In this document: in pieces, positions 1 through 8,194 of the stretch
Numbering within the stretch: the first letter of the stretch is position 1
Layout of the letters: every line of letters begins with the position of its first letter
NCBI RefSeq assembly: GCF_014207135.1
Contig: NZ_JACHCC010000003.1
Location: 346,701-410,700, forward strand
Origin: Pedobacter cryoconitis
GTDB lineage: Bacteria; Bacteroidota; Bacteroidia; Sphingobacteriales; Sphingobacteriaceae
DNA length: 64,000 nt
Direction of reading: 5' to 3'
Notes under the pieces: model-generated
What the model was told of the DNA's origin: nothing
What the model saw: only the letters and a program-made list of their open reading frames with translations
Databases searched by the model: none
Program-made: the position numbers and the translations under genes

Positions 1-383
1 ATCCGCTATCCTTACTTAACGGAATAAGTATCCTGGCAGTAGATGATAATGAACTGAACTTAATGTTCCTGAAAATGATGACCAGCAAGTGGAACATCAA
101 GTTTTATCAGGCTTTAAATGGTAAAGAGGCGCTGACTATCTTAAGGGAGAATCCGGTCACTGTCGTATTAACTGATATTCAGATGCCCGAAATGGATGGA
201 CACGAGCTGTTGGCTGCTATTCGCAAATCGGGTCAGTCATTCCATCAGATACCCGTTATTGTAATTAGTGGAAATGAGACAGATCTGGATACTGTAAATG
301 TTTCGACCGATGGGTTTACAGGTTTGGTTACTAAACCGTTTATAGAATCTGAACTGATCCGAAAAATTGCTGAAACCTTATAG
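1..383 (+). CDS. Response-regulator receiver domain, C-terminal part of a gene that starts upstream
   Basis: The frame is open from base 3, so the gene enters the window already running and its start is missing. What is visible is one CheY-like receiver domain: the acidic pair in ILAVDDNELN, the phospho-acceptor Asp in LTDIQMPEMDG, the VISGNE segment at the switch Ser/Thr position, and the conserved Lys in VTKPF. The protein ends about 12 residues after that Lys, so the receiver is C-terminal. In Bacteroidota such an ending is common in hybrid sensor kinases, so the missing part is probably a kinase; a stand-alone regulator is less likely. A strong hairpin follows, so transcription probably ends here. 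Confidence 0.85.
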   Translation, partial: PLSLLNGISILAVDDNELNLMFLKMMTSKWNIKFYQALNGKEALTILRENPVTVVLTDIQMPEMDGHELLAAIRKSGQSFHQIPVIVISGNETDLDTVNVSTDGFTGLVTKPFIESELIRKIAETL

Positions 384-418
384 GCGATACCCTTAGAATC
401 TTTTTGTACTCAATCATA

Positions 419-452
419 CTCAAGCCCTGTTCTTATCCGAACAGGGCTTGAG
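419..452 (+). terminator. Rho-independent terminator after the receiver gene
   Basis: A perfect 14-bp inverted repeat (419-432 and 439-452) encloses a 6-base loop and is followed by a T-rich stretch. It lies 36 bases after the receiver stop codon. Confidence 0.85.
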
Positions 453-562
453 TATTTATTTATTCTTTTTTGTAATTTTAGGGACTTCCGGCTGTCTAAG
501 GAGAAAAAATCCCAGTGAAACAACAAATCTTAATTATAATAAAAAACTGAATTAATCCAAGT

Positions 563-1876
563 ATGAAACAAAAATTATTACTAACAATGGCCATTTCGGG
601 TCTGTGCCTTAGTGCCTCTGCACAAAAGGTGAAATTTACCGAATATGATATGGACAATGGCTTGCATGTTATTCTGCATCAGGACAAAACAGCACCTGTT
701 GTGGCGGTATCTGTAATGTACCATGTGGGCTCAAAAGATGAAGATGAGCAAAGAACAGGTTTTGCGCATTTCTTTGAACACCTTTTATTTGAAGGGAGTG
801 ACAATATGAAACGAGGTGATTTCATGAAGATTGTAAGTAGTAATGGTGGTGAAAATAACGCCAACACAACACAAGACAGAACATTTTATTACGAAGTATT
901 CCCTTCTAACCAGCTGGAACTTGGTTTATGGCTGGAAAGTGAACGTATGCTGCACCCTAAAATTGATGAGACTGGAGTTAAGATCCAGAATGAGGTAGTG
1001 AAGGAAGAAAAAAGATTACGAATTGATAACTCTCCTTATGGAAAGTTCAGAGATAAGATCTTCTCCCGTTTGTTCGAAGGACATCCTTACCGCTGGCAGA
1101 CTATTGGTTCAATGGAACACCTGGATGCTGCAAAACTAAGTGAGTTTATCGCTTTCTTTAAAAAATACTATGTACCAAATAATGCGGTATTGAGTATTGC
1201 AGGAGATATTGATGTAGATCAGACTAAAGCTTTGATAAAGAAATATTTTGAAGAAGTGCCAAAAGGTGCTCCGGTTGTTAAAACTGTTTATGAATTGAAG
1301 CCGGTTACAAAAGAAATTATTGACACTGCTTATGATGCCAATATCCAGATACCTGCGATATTTGCTGCTTACCGTGTTCCCGGGATGAGAAGTCACGATA
1401 CTAAAGTTTTAGGCCTGATCAGCAGCCTGCTTTCAGGGGGCGGAAGTTCAAGATTAAGTATGAAAATGGTCGATGAAAAGAAGACCGCGCTGCAGGTAGC
1501 TGCATTTAATTATACTTTAGAGGATTACGGTGCTTATATCACACTGGCTCTGCCAAATAACAATACGCCGTTAAACGATCTGCTGAAAGATATCGATGCT
1601 GAGGTAACCCGCTTACAAACTGACCTGATCAGCGAATCTGAATTAACAAAACTGCAGAATCAATTTGAAAACAGTTATGTCAGTGCAAATAGTAAAATGA
1701 TAGGACTGGCTGAAAATCTTGCTGATGGATATACTTTTCATAATAAGGATACGAATGATATTAATGAAGAATTAGAGAAAGTAAGATCTATTACACGTGA
1801 GGAAATCAGAGATGTAGCACGTAAATATTTAAACAAGGATCAGCGTATCGTTCTGTATTACTTACCGAAAAAATAG
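563..1876 (+). CDS. Periplasmic M16-family zinc peptidase, catalytic subunit
   Basis: A 437-residue insulinase-like (M16) peptidase. Residues 1-20 form a signal peptide ending in ASA before Gln21, so the enzyme is exported. The inverted zinc motif HxxEH is intact as HFFEH at residues 69-73, inside the typical context RTGFAHFFEHLLFEGS. An N-terminal M16 domain is followed by an M16_C domain, the usual two-domain layout of the bacterial processing-peptidase-like group. The next gene starts 30 bases later and encodes a similar protein without the zinc motif, so the two probably form a heterodimer in which this subunit cuts peptides. The natural substrate cannot be read from the sequence. Confidence 0.92.
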   Translation: MKQKLLLTMAISGLCLSASAQKVKFTEYDMDNGLHVILHQDKTAPVVAVSVMYHVGSKDEDEQRTGFAHFFEHLLFEGSDNMKRGDFMKIVSSNGGENNANTTQDRTFYYEVFPSNQLELGLWLESERMLHPKIDETGVKIQNEVVKEEKRLRIDNSPYGKFRDKIFSRLFEGHPYRWQTIGSMEHLDAAKLSEFIAFFKKYYVPNNAVLSIAGDIDVDQTKALIKKYFEEVPKGAPVVKTVYELKPVTKEIIDTAYDANIQIPAIFAAYRVPGMRSHDTKVLGLISSLLSGGGSSRLSMKMVDEKKTALQVAAFNYTLEDYGAYITLALPNNNTPLNDLLKDIDAEVTRLQTDLISESELTKLQNQFENSYVSANSKMIGLAENLADGYTFHNKDTNDINEELEKVRSITREEIRDVARKYLNKDQRIVLYYLPKK

Positions 1877-1906
1877 TAGAATTCTAATCAAGCTTAAAAT
1901 TACAAA

Positions 1907-3340
1907 ATGAAGAAAATATTCATACTTGCCTTTGCAACGCTGTTTGTACAGTCTGTTGTAGCGCAAAAATTAGATAGAAGTCAAAGACCAAAACCAGGAC
2001 CGGCACCGGTACTTACCTTCGCGGATCCTGTTATTTATAAACTCTCAAACGGGATCACCGTGCTGGTTGTAGAAAACCATAAATTACCAAAAGTTTCTGC
2101 AACTTATAGTATTGATGCCGGGCCAATCACAGAAGGTGCTAAAGCAGGGGTATTATCCTTGTTGGGCGGCCTGATGAATGAGGGAACAACTACTAAAACC
2201 AAAGTCCAGTTTGACGAAGCTGTCGATCAGCTGGGTGCTGATGTCAGTGTTTCTTCCAGAGGGGGAAGTACTTCGGCGCTGACCCGCTATTTCGATAGCG
2301 CCTTTCTTTTAATGGCGGATGCATTACGTCACCCTTCATTCCCGGCACCGTCTTTTGAAAAATTAAAATCCCAGTCTCTGACTGGCTTGAAATCGAGTGA
2401 GCGTAGTGCCAAAGCTATTTCAGGACGTGTTGTAAATGCATTGGCTTATGGGGTGAATCATCCTTCCGGCGAATTTGAAACAGAACAAAGTATTAATTCA
2501 ATTACTTTAGATGATGTTAAAGCCGCCTATAGCAAATACATCACTCCATCCAGAGGTTATCTGACTTTTGTTGGTGATATCAAACCGGAAGTAGCAAAGG
2601 CCCTGGCGATTAAAGCATTGGGTGACTGGAAAGGTACAGCACTTACTTTTCCAGTACTGGCAAAGGTTCAGAACCCGGCAAAAACGGAAGTAGATGTTGT
2701 CAATGTCCCTAATGCAGTACAGTCGGAGATCACAGTCACTAATTTGATTGATCTTCCGCTGAATAGCCCTGATTATCATGCAGTTTTACTGGCGAATGAG
2801 ATTCTGGGCGGGGGTGCGGATGCCAAACTATTCAGAAACCTGAGAGAAAAGCATGGTTTTACTTATGGTGCGTACTCATCTAATGGTTCGGGCCGTTTTC
2901 AGGCTTTATTCCGCGCAAATGCGGCAGTAAGAAATGAGAAGGTAGATAGCGCTGTTGTCGAATTTCTTCATGAAATTAATGTGATGCGTACTGAAAAGGT
3001 AAGTAATGATGATCTCCAGAATGCGAAGAACCTGTATAACGGATCTTTTGCACTGGGACTGGAAAACCCTGCACGTACTGCTGGTTTTGCAAGTAATATA
3101 TTAATCAATAACCTGCCAAAGGATTTTTACCGTACCTATCTGCAGAAAATTAATGCTGTTACAGCAGATGATATCCTACGTGTCAGCAAAAAATATTTTG
3201 GTTATGATGATGCAAGGGTAGTCATTGTCGGTAACCAGGACCAGTTTATTCCTGGTTTACAAAAAAGAGGATTTGTAGTCAAAACATATGATAAATATGC
3301 TGCGCCGGTAAGCGCAGCCCCTGCAGCAGCCAAAAACTAA
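1907..3340 (+). CDS. M16-family peptidase-like partner subunit without the zinc motif
   Basis: A 477-residue exported protein with signal peptide 1-19 (cut before Gln20). It has the M16 fold: SNGITVLVVENHKLPKVS near the N-terminus, a GGGADAKLFRNLREKHGFTY segment in the C-terminal half, and an M16_C domain between. Where the catalytic partner has HxxEH, this protein reads GVLSLLGGLMNEG, so the zinc ligands are gone. Known M16 pairs combine one active and one inactive subunit that helps bind substrate, and that role fits here. The tail ends in an Ala/Pro-rich stretch. It is co-transcribed with the preceding gene and ends at a hairpin. Confidence 0.9.
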   Translation: MKKIFILAFATLFVQSVVAQKLDRSQRPKPGPAPVLTFADPVIYKLSNGITVLVVENHKLPKVSATYSIDAGPITEGAKAGVLSLLGGLMNEGTTTKTKVQFDEAVDQLGADVSVSSRGGSTSALTRYFDSAFLLMADALRHPSFPAPSFEKLKSQSLTGLKSSERSAKAISGRVVNALAYGVNHPSGEFETEQSINSITLDDVKAAYSKYITPSRGYLTFVGDIKPEVAKALAIKALGDWKGTALTFPVLAKVQNPAKTEVDVVNVPNAVQSEITVTNLIDLPLNSPDYHAVLLANEILGGGADAKLFRNLREKHGFTYGAYSSNGSGRFQALFRANAAVRNEKVDSAVVEFLHEINVMRTEKVSNDDLQNAKNLYNGSFALGLENPARTAGFASNILINNLPKDFYRTYLQKINAVTADDILRVSKKYFGYDDARVVIVGNQDQFIPGLQKRGFVVKTYDKYAAPVSAAPAAAKN

Positions 3341-3373
3341 AAAAAAAACTGCTTTTCAAAAATAGAAAGATGA

Positions 3374-3412
3374 ATCCTGGCCGTATTTGATTGATGCAAA
3401 TATGGCCGGGAT
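3374..3412 (+). terminator. Terminator after the M16 pair
   Basis: A 16-bp stem with two G-U pairs (3374-3389 and 3397-3412), a 7-base loop and a short T-rich tail, 34 bases after the M16 stop. It lies just upstream of the AraC start chosen at 3453. Confidence 0.75.
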
Positions 3413-3452
3413 TTATTGTGATATAATAAAATTTATCATCTTTGGATTAAGT

Positions 3453-4331
3453 ATGCCGACAGGAAAATCAAAACATAAGAGAACAGGGATACCTATTCAT
3501 AAACTTCAGGAGCGTACTGCCCGGGGGATACAATTGCGCCATTTTTTGAAATTTGAAATGGAGGAAATGAGACATATGGATGCGCATCGCGATGATTATT
3601 ATGTTTTTATACTTCAGGAATACGGAAGTACAGACCTGATTGTAGATTTCAAAAAAATAAATGTTGGAGGAAGTGCAGCTCTTTTTATTCTGCCTGGACA
3701 AGTCCATCATATTGCTGCATGCACACAGACCAGTGGCTGGTTTATGGCCATAGATTCGGCTTTGGTAGAAAAGAGGTACCGTAAAATCTTTCAGGAACAG
3801 GTACATTATCATCAAAGCCTGCAGCTAAATCAGTTAAAAACAGATCAGATTAAAAAATGTATTGAGCTTTTGACCGGTATGTTTGATTGTTCTGGTCAAA
3901 TGACTGTACCAGAACCTGTTATTCATTCATTAACCTCTGCCTATATAGGCATGTTTGCAAATCTTTACAGCTGTGAGTCTGCTGAAGAAAACAACCGGAA
4001 TTTAAGACCTGAAGTGATTACAAGAGAGTTTAGGAAACTGGTAGGGGAACAGTTTAAAGTTCATAAGAATCCAGGCTATTATGCCAGTTCACTCTCTTTG
4101 TCCCTTTCTTATCTGAATGAAGTTGTCAAAGCAGTAACAGGATCTAATCTGAGTTACTGGATTCACCAGGAAGTTGTATTAGAGGCTAAAAGATTGTTGT
4201 ATTACAGCGATTTAAGTGTAAAGCAGATTGCCTTTTCACTGGGCTATGATGATCATGCCTACTTTTCCAGGCTTTTTACTAAAGTGAGCGGGATCTCCGC
4301 CGTTAAATTCAGGAACGAGTACCGCAAATAG
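3453..4331 (+). CDS. AraC-family transcriptional regulator
   Basis: A 292-residue regulator. The N-terminal half is a cupin-like sensing domain (note the ILPGQVHHI segment); the C-terminal 95 residues carry the two AraC helix-turn-helix units, the second ending in the signature LGYDDHAYFSRLFTKVSG. An upstream ATG at 3387 is in frame but lies inside the preceding terminator. I prefer the ATG at 3453 because a near-consensus -7 box (CATCTTTG, 3437-3444) sits directly before it. The next gene on the same strand, a siderophore-interacting flavoprotein 71 bases away, is a plausible target. No ligand can be inferred. Confidence 0.88.
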   Translation: MPTGKSKHKRTGIPIHKLQERTARGIQLRHFLKFEMEEMRHMDAHRDDYYVFILQEYGSTDLIVDFKKINVGGSAALFILPGQVHHIAACTQTSGWFMAIDSALVEKRYRKIFQEQVHYHQSLQLNQLKTDQIKKCIELLTGMFDCSGQMTVPEPVIHSLTSAYIGMFANLYSCESAEENNRNLRPEVITREFRKLVGEQFKVHKNPGYYASSLSLSLSYLNEVVKAVTGSNLSYWIHQEVVLEAKRLLYYSDLSVKQIAFSLGYDDHAYFSRLFTKVSGISAVKFRNEYRK

Positions 4332-4402
4332 TCCAATTTAAACCCTGTATTGTCTCTTGAACCAACTTTATTTTGCTTTTTTTTTGTAGTAAAATAAAGC
4401 TC

Positions 4403-5089
4403 ATGAATATTATCAAAAGGAAAGTCCTGTCGGTTTTTGAAAATCAGGTATTAAAACAAGGGTGTGTATTAGAGGTGAGAGCTTGGAATCCAGCAACTTT
4501 TTTTGAAGTTGACCTGCATCTTCCAGATGTGAATATGGAAAAATGGAATAGCGTTCAGCATATCAAAATTAAGGTTTCAGCTTATACTTATCGTGATTAT
4601 ACCCCTGCATTGTGGGATGCAGAAACACATACCTGTACTTTATGTATTAACTCATCGCAAAATGGTCCCGGCAGTGCCTGGGTTTCCTCTTTAAAAAGGG
4701 GTGATACAATTTCTTATATCGGTATCGGTTCCACTTTTCATAAACCTGTCGCCGACAGAAGATTATTATGTCTGGGAGACACTAGCAGTATAGGACATTT
4801 CCTTGCGCTTAAACAACTGGCGCTGGGGATCGGGGACGTTTACGGGGCCATCAGCTTTAGCCTGGAGTCTCATGCACGTGAGTTCTCTGATTACTTTGAT
4901 ACCTATTTACAGCCTGTTCAGGAAAAGAAATGGGATTTATCCCTGGTTTCGTGGTTAGATCAGCAGGAGTTGAGTAATGAAATTGTTTACATTGCCGGTC
5001 ATATTCCAACGGCTATTCAGCTTCGGAGACATTTGAAACAACGTGAAGATTTTAATGGAGATATTAAACTACAAGGTTTCTGGGGCTGA
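4403..5089 (+). CDS. Siderophore-interacting protein (FAD-dependent ferric reductase type)
   Basis: A 228-residue protein of the SIP/ViuB family, which reduces ferric siderophores in the cytosol using NAD(P)H and FAD. The FAD-binding motif is seen as YTYRDYTPALWD (RxYTP) and the following strand as NGPGSAWVSSLKRGD. The C-terminal part carries the nucleotide-binding half (RRLLCLGDTSSIGHF, then IVYIAGHIPTAIQLRRHL). It is somewhat shorter than the usual 250-280 residues. An in-frame ATG at 4373 is possible, but the ATG at 4403 begins the conserved region. The AraC gene just upstream may control it; no receptor or siderophore synthesis gene is nearby. Confidence 0.85.
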   Translation: MNIIKRKVLSVFENQVLKQGCVLEVRAWNPATFFEVDLHLPDVNMEKWNSVQHIKIKVSAYTYRDYTPALWDAETHTCTLCINSSQNGPGSAWVSSLKRGDTISYIGIGSTFHKPVADRRLLCLGDTSSIGHFLALKQLALGIGDVYGAISFSLESHAREFSDYFDTYLQPVQEKKWDLSLVSWLDQQELSNEIVYIAGHIPTAIQLRRHLKQREDFNGDIKLQGFWG

Positions 5090-5118
5090 TATTTAATTGA
5101 ACGGATTATCAAAAACTT

Positions 5119-5140
5119 TGATGTAAATTTGATTACATCA
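5119..5140 (+). promoter_or_regulatory. Inverted repeat spanning a -7 box, probable operator
   Basis: TGATGTAA and TTACATCA form a perfect 8-bp inverted repeat with a 6-base centre. The Bacteroidota -7 consensus TAnnTTTG is matched exactly by TAAATTTG at 5124-5131, inside the repeat. A protein bound here would cover the promoter of the DinB-like gene that starts at 5154. No well-spaced -33 element was found. Confidence 0.5.
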
Positions 5141-5153
5141 GCGCAATGGGCAT

Positions 5154-5726
5154 ATGAACGATAATTACCTTGACAGCACAATTAAGCAGTTTGAATATTA
5201 TAAAATGCTGGGTGAAAAAACCTTTAGTCAGCTTGATGATGATGCTCTTTTTTATCAGTTCAATGAGGAAAGTAATAGTATTGCTGCTATTGTAAAACAT
5301 ATATCAGGTAATATGTTGTCCCGCTGGACAGATTTTCTGACAACAGATGGTGAAAAGGCGGGACGGGACAGAGAGGCAGAATTTGACAATGACTTGAAGG
5401 ACAGGGCTGAAATGATGACCAGATGGGATGAGGGTTGGGCATGTCTGTTCCAGGCTTTAGAAACGGTCAATGAGGACAATTTCGGACAAACTATTTATAT
5501 CAGAAACCAGGGACATTCTATTACCGAAGCGATTAACAGACAGCTTGCCCATTATCCTTACCATATCGGCCAGATCGTCTATATCGGTAAAATGCTTAAA
5601 GCTAAAGAATGGTCTTCATTATCTATTCCTCGTGGAGATTCGGGGAAATTCAATGCGGAAAAATTCTCACAACCTCAAAAAAACGTTCATTATACGGAAG
5701 AATATCTGAAAAATAAGAAGCCCTGA
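5154..5726 (+). CDS. DinB-like / DUF1572 family protein
   Basis: A 190-residue four-helix-bundle protein of the DinB superfamily. The metal-binding His triad of that fold is visible: H49 (IVKHISGN) and H133 and H137 (QLAHYPYHIGQ). Proteins of this group bind a divalent metal and several act as thiol-dependent transferases, but the reaction of the DUF1572 branch is not known, so no substrate is assigned. It stands alone, with an operator-like inverted repeat over its promoter, which suggests tight regulation. It ends in a charged tail (EYLKNKKP). Confidence 0.85.
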   Translation: MNDNYLDSTIKQFEYYKMLGEKTFSQLDDDALFYQFNEESNSIAAIVKHISGNMLSRWTDFLTTDGEKAGRDREAEFDNDLKDRAEMMTRWDEGWACLFQALETVNEDNFGQTIYIRNQGHSITEAINRQLAHYPYHIGQIVYIGKMLKAKEWSSLSIPRGDSGKFNAEKFSQPQKNVHYTEEYLKNKKP

Positions 5727-6009
5727 GCATTGCGCTGACGGCAGAAGACAAAATAGCTCTGTTCTTGTTTTTTTTATTTTGTTATATGATTCTCCCGGAA
5801 CACGACATTCTAACCTTAAATATTAATTTTCGCTAAATAGTTTTAATAGAGGCTATTAAGTGAATTTATTTCTCTAAAATTTATTAGATTGCTTTGGAAG
5901 GATGACTATTTATAGCTATTTTTAAAGTATAATGACCTCTCAAAATAAGCTTCAGGCGCTTAACTGATATTTTTTAAGGAGTTTGAAGCGGTACCATGCA
6001 AAAATACCG

Positions 6010-6885
6010 ATGAGAGCGCAACTACTTAAAATTCCAATGCCACTTGTAAATTCTTTTAGTATAAGGAGGGATATCTTACCTTATGTCAATAATCACTGGC
6101 ATTATCACCGGGAAATTGAATTGGTATATATTAAAAATGGGTCGGGTACTCAATTTATAGGTGATAGTGTCAGGCCCTTTAAAACGGGACAGGCGGTACT
6201 TATAGGTGGACATCTGCCACATTACTGGAAATTTGATGATGTTTATTTTTCAACTGCTCTGGAAACAACTGTGGACGTAATCGTGATCCATTTTAATAAC
6301 GATTTTTTTGGGGAATCATTCTTAAATCTTCCCGAAAATAAGATCATCCGTAAGGTGCTTCAGGAGTCAAGAAAAGGTATTCAGATCGATAATTCCTATG
6401 GTCAGCAGATCGGTGAACTGATGGAAAATATATTTCTGAGTGTAGGTACTAAAAGACTATTGTTACTTTTGGAAATACTGACTATAATGGGGAGTGAACT
6501 TAAAAGTATAACTTTTCTATCTCCTGATTTTCAGGATAATGCGTGGGTAAGAGATAATAGCCCGATCAGTAATATTTATAATTTCATCCTCGCTAATTTC
6601 AATAAGAAGATAAGCACTGAACAACTAGCCGGGTTTGCTAATATCAGTGTTCCCTCATTTAGCAGGTATTTTAAAGCTCATATTGGGATGACGTATAAAC
6701 AGTTTTTACTGGATGTACGTGTCGGACATGCCTGTAAACTATTGATTGAGGGGAATATGAATGTGAAACAAATCAGATATGAGTGCGGTTTTCAGAATGT
6801 AGTGAGTTTTCACAAGCAGTTTAAGGAAGTAACCGGGAAGAGCCCTTTAGAATATCAGAAATTCTATTTTGCGAATATTGCCTGA
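6010..6885 (+). CDS. AraC-family transcriptional regulator with cupin sensor domain
   Basis: A 291-residue regulator. The N-terminal cupin begins NHWHYHREIELVYIKNGSG, the form found in carbohydrate-responsive AraC proteins, and contains VLIGGHLPHYWKFDD. The C-terminal double helix-turn-helix ends with CGFQNVVSFHKQFKEVTGKS. A TTG at 5983 is in frame with an AAGGAG only one base before it, which is too close to serve, so I take the ATG at 6010. The 283-base upstream gap shows no other gene. Neighbours are unrelated and a bidirectional terminator follows, so the target is unknown. Confidence 0.87.
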   Translation: MRAQLLKIPMPLVNSFSIRRDILPYVNNHWHYHREIELVYIKNGSGTQFIGDSVRPFKTGQAVLIGGHLPHYWKFDDVYFSTALETTVDVIVIHFNNDFFGESFLNLPENKIIRKVLQESRKGIQIDNSYGQQIGELMENIFLSVGTKRLLLLLEILTIMGSELKSITFLSPDFQDNAWVRDNSPISNIYNFILANFNKKISTEQLAGFANISVPSFSRYFKAHIGMTYKQFLLDVRVGHACKLLIEGNMNVKQIRYECGFQNVVSFHKQFKEVTGKSPLEYQKFYFANIA

Positions 6886-6922
6886 ATAAATACCAGGAAA
6901 CAGGCTTAGGCTATTTTAAAAG

Positions 6923-6950
6923 AGGAGCTGTCCTGGGAAAGACAGCTCCT
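6923..6950 (+). terminator. Bidirectional terminator between convergent genes
   Basis: A perfect 10-bp stem (6923-6932, 6941-6950) with an 8-base loop. It is flanked by TTTATAG on the plus side and by TCTTTTAAAA when read on the minus strand, so it can end both the AraC gene and the metallopeptidase gene. Confidence 0.8.
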
Positions 6951-6998
6951 TTATAGTCAACCAAATGATGTTCAATTATTTAGAATAGGTTTGATGGG

Positions 6999-7907
6999 TT
7001 AGTTTACTGGGTAAAGTGCCTTGATGGCCACAATATCACTAGAGGTAAACGGACGGTTTGTTCCATCTGAACAAGCCAGCATCCATGATCCGGGCTCACC
7101 ACCTTTTGGCGTTCCAGGAATATAGATTGCTCCGACACCTCCATCACCTTCATTAGCAGCCACGAAATAATCCAGAAAGGATTGATAACCGCAGCTGTAA
7201 CGTCTGTCAGCATAGTCCGTATGTCTGAAGCCAATGGCATGTCCGATTTCATGAGCAATTACCGTAGCAAGCAGGTTGTTATCATTGAAGTCTTTATTGT
7301 ATACTACATTACTCAATTTGATTGGAGAAGCCGGATTTCCGTTGGTTGGGAAACCTGCCGACTGACCTAATATGGTTGCTCCGCTTGAAGTTTTCCCCAG
7401 ATCTGCTCCGTTGATTAAGATATCTTCTTTTTCTGTAGAAGCAGAATCCAAAAGTTTCAGGCTGAGCTGTACACCAAGATCATTATAACGTTTAACTGCT
7501 TCGGTTGTCGCATTGGTAAATACCTTCTGTGAGGTTCCTGCATCTATTTTGACCTTGATTACCCTTGGCAGGCCAGTCACAATATTGGTAGTGCGGTATT
7601 GTTCAGTCTTTGTGCCTTTGCCTGATAAACCTGCAATAAAATTCTGCTGAAGCTGGAGGTCGGCCGGAGTCAGAAAAATATCGCCTTCAACAATATAGCC
7701 GCCCTTGGTTTTAGTGGCATCAGTAGGAGAGAATCCTGCCCTGGCAATGGCCGTCTGCTCTTCTTTTGTTAATGCCGAACTTGAATTCTGCGCAGCAGGA
7801 CTTGCATTATTATTGCTTTTTTTGCAGCTCATAGCTAAACCGACTGTCATCGCAGTGAGTATAACCAGATAGATTGTTTTTGAATTTAATAAGATGTTGC
7901 TTTTCAT
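6999..7907 (-). CDS. Secreted lipoprotein zinc metallopeptidase (M57 / HEIGH family)
   Basis: A 302-residue protein. Residues 1-27 are a lipoprotein signal with Cys28 (GLAMSCKKSNNN) as the likely lipidated residue, so it is anchored in an outer or periplasmic membrane. The zinc motif HEIGHAIGFRHTD (H219, E220, H223, H229) has the extended HExxHxxGxxH form of metzincins, here in the dual-action HEIGH peptidase family. The C-terminal part contains GEPGSWMLACSDGTNRPF and ends at LYPVN. Orphan gene with its own terminator; the substrate cannot be told. The low-complexity Asn/Ser/Ala linker after Cys28 is typical of surface lipoproteins. Confidence 0.88.
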   Translation of the reverse strand: MKSNILLNSKTIYLVILTAMTVGLAMSCKKSNNNASPAAQNSSSALTKEEQTAIARAGFSPTDATKTKGGYIVEGDIFLTPADLQLQQNFIAGLSGKGTKTEQYRTTNIVTGLPRVIKVKIDAGTSQKVFTNATTEAVKRYNDLGVQLSLKLLDSASTEKEDILINGADLGKTSSGATILGQSAGFPTNGNPASPIKLSNVVYNKDFNDNNLLATVIAHEIGHAIGFRHTDYADRRYSCGYQSFLDYFVAANEGDGGVGAIYIPGTPKGGEPGSWMLACSDGTNRPFTSSDIVAIKALYPVN

Positions 7908-8053
7908 GTTTTTTCATTAGGTTAGGTTTGGTTGACTTTAACAATAATAAATAATCATTATTGTGGAAACAGGGAAAAAAATCTTTGTGTATAAAAAATG
8001 TATTGTTTTGTAATTAAAATGTAGTTTATCCTATGGAATTTGTAGAATATAGG

Positions 8054-8128
8054 CGCTGATTACCTGGATTTTTTTTACTGACTTTAATCGCGCTGATAAT
8101 CAGGATTGTTCTTCTTTATAAGAACAAT
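8054..8128. repeat. Direct repeat and hairpin upstream of the MASE3 kinase
   Basis: Two 17-base direct repeats that agree at 14 positions lie at 8054-8070 and 8091-8107, start to start 37 bases. The second runs into a perfect 9-bp inverted repeat (8105-8113, 8120-8128). Together they occupy the leader of the kinase gene and could be a regulator site or a 5' UTR fold. No clear promoter is placed. Confidence 0.35.
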
Positions 8129-8194
8129 AACTTAAATTTATATCAGCATAAATATCTAATCAATCTTCAGTTGAAAGCTTATCTGCATAGTTTT

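Noticed and set aside
3387..3452. Upstream start of the AraC gene
   Set aside because: It overlaps the preceding terminator and lies upstream of the likely -7 box.
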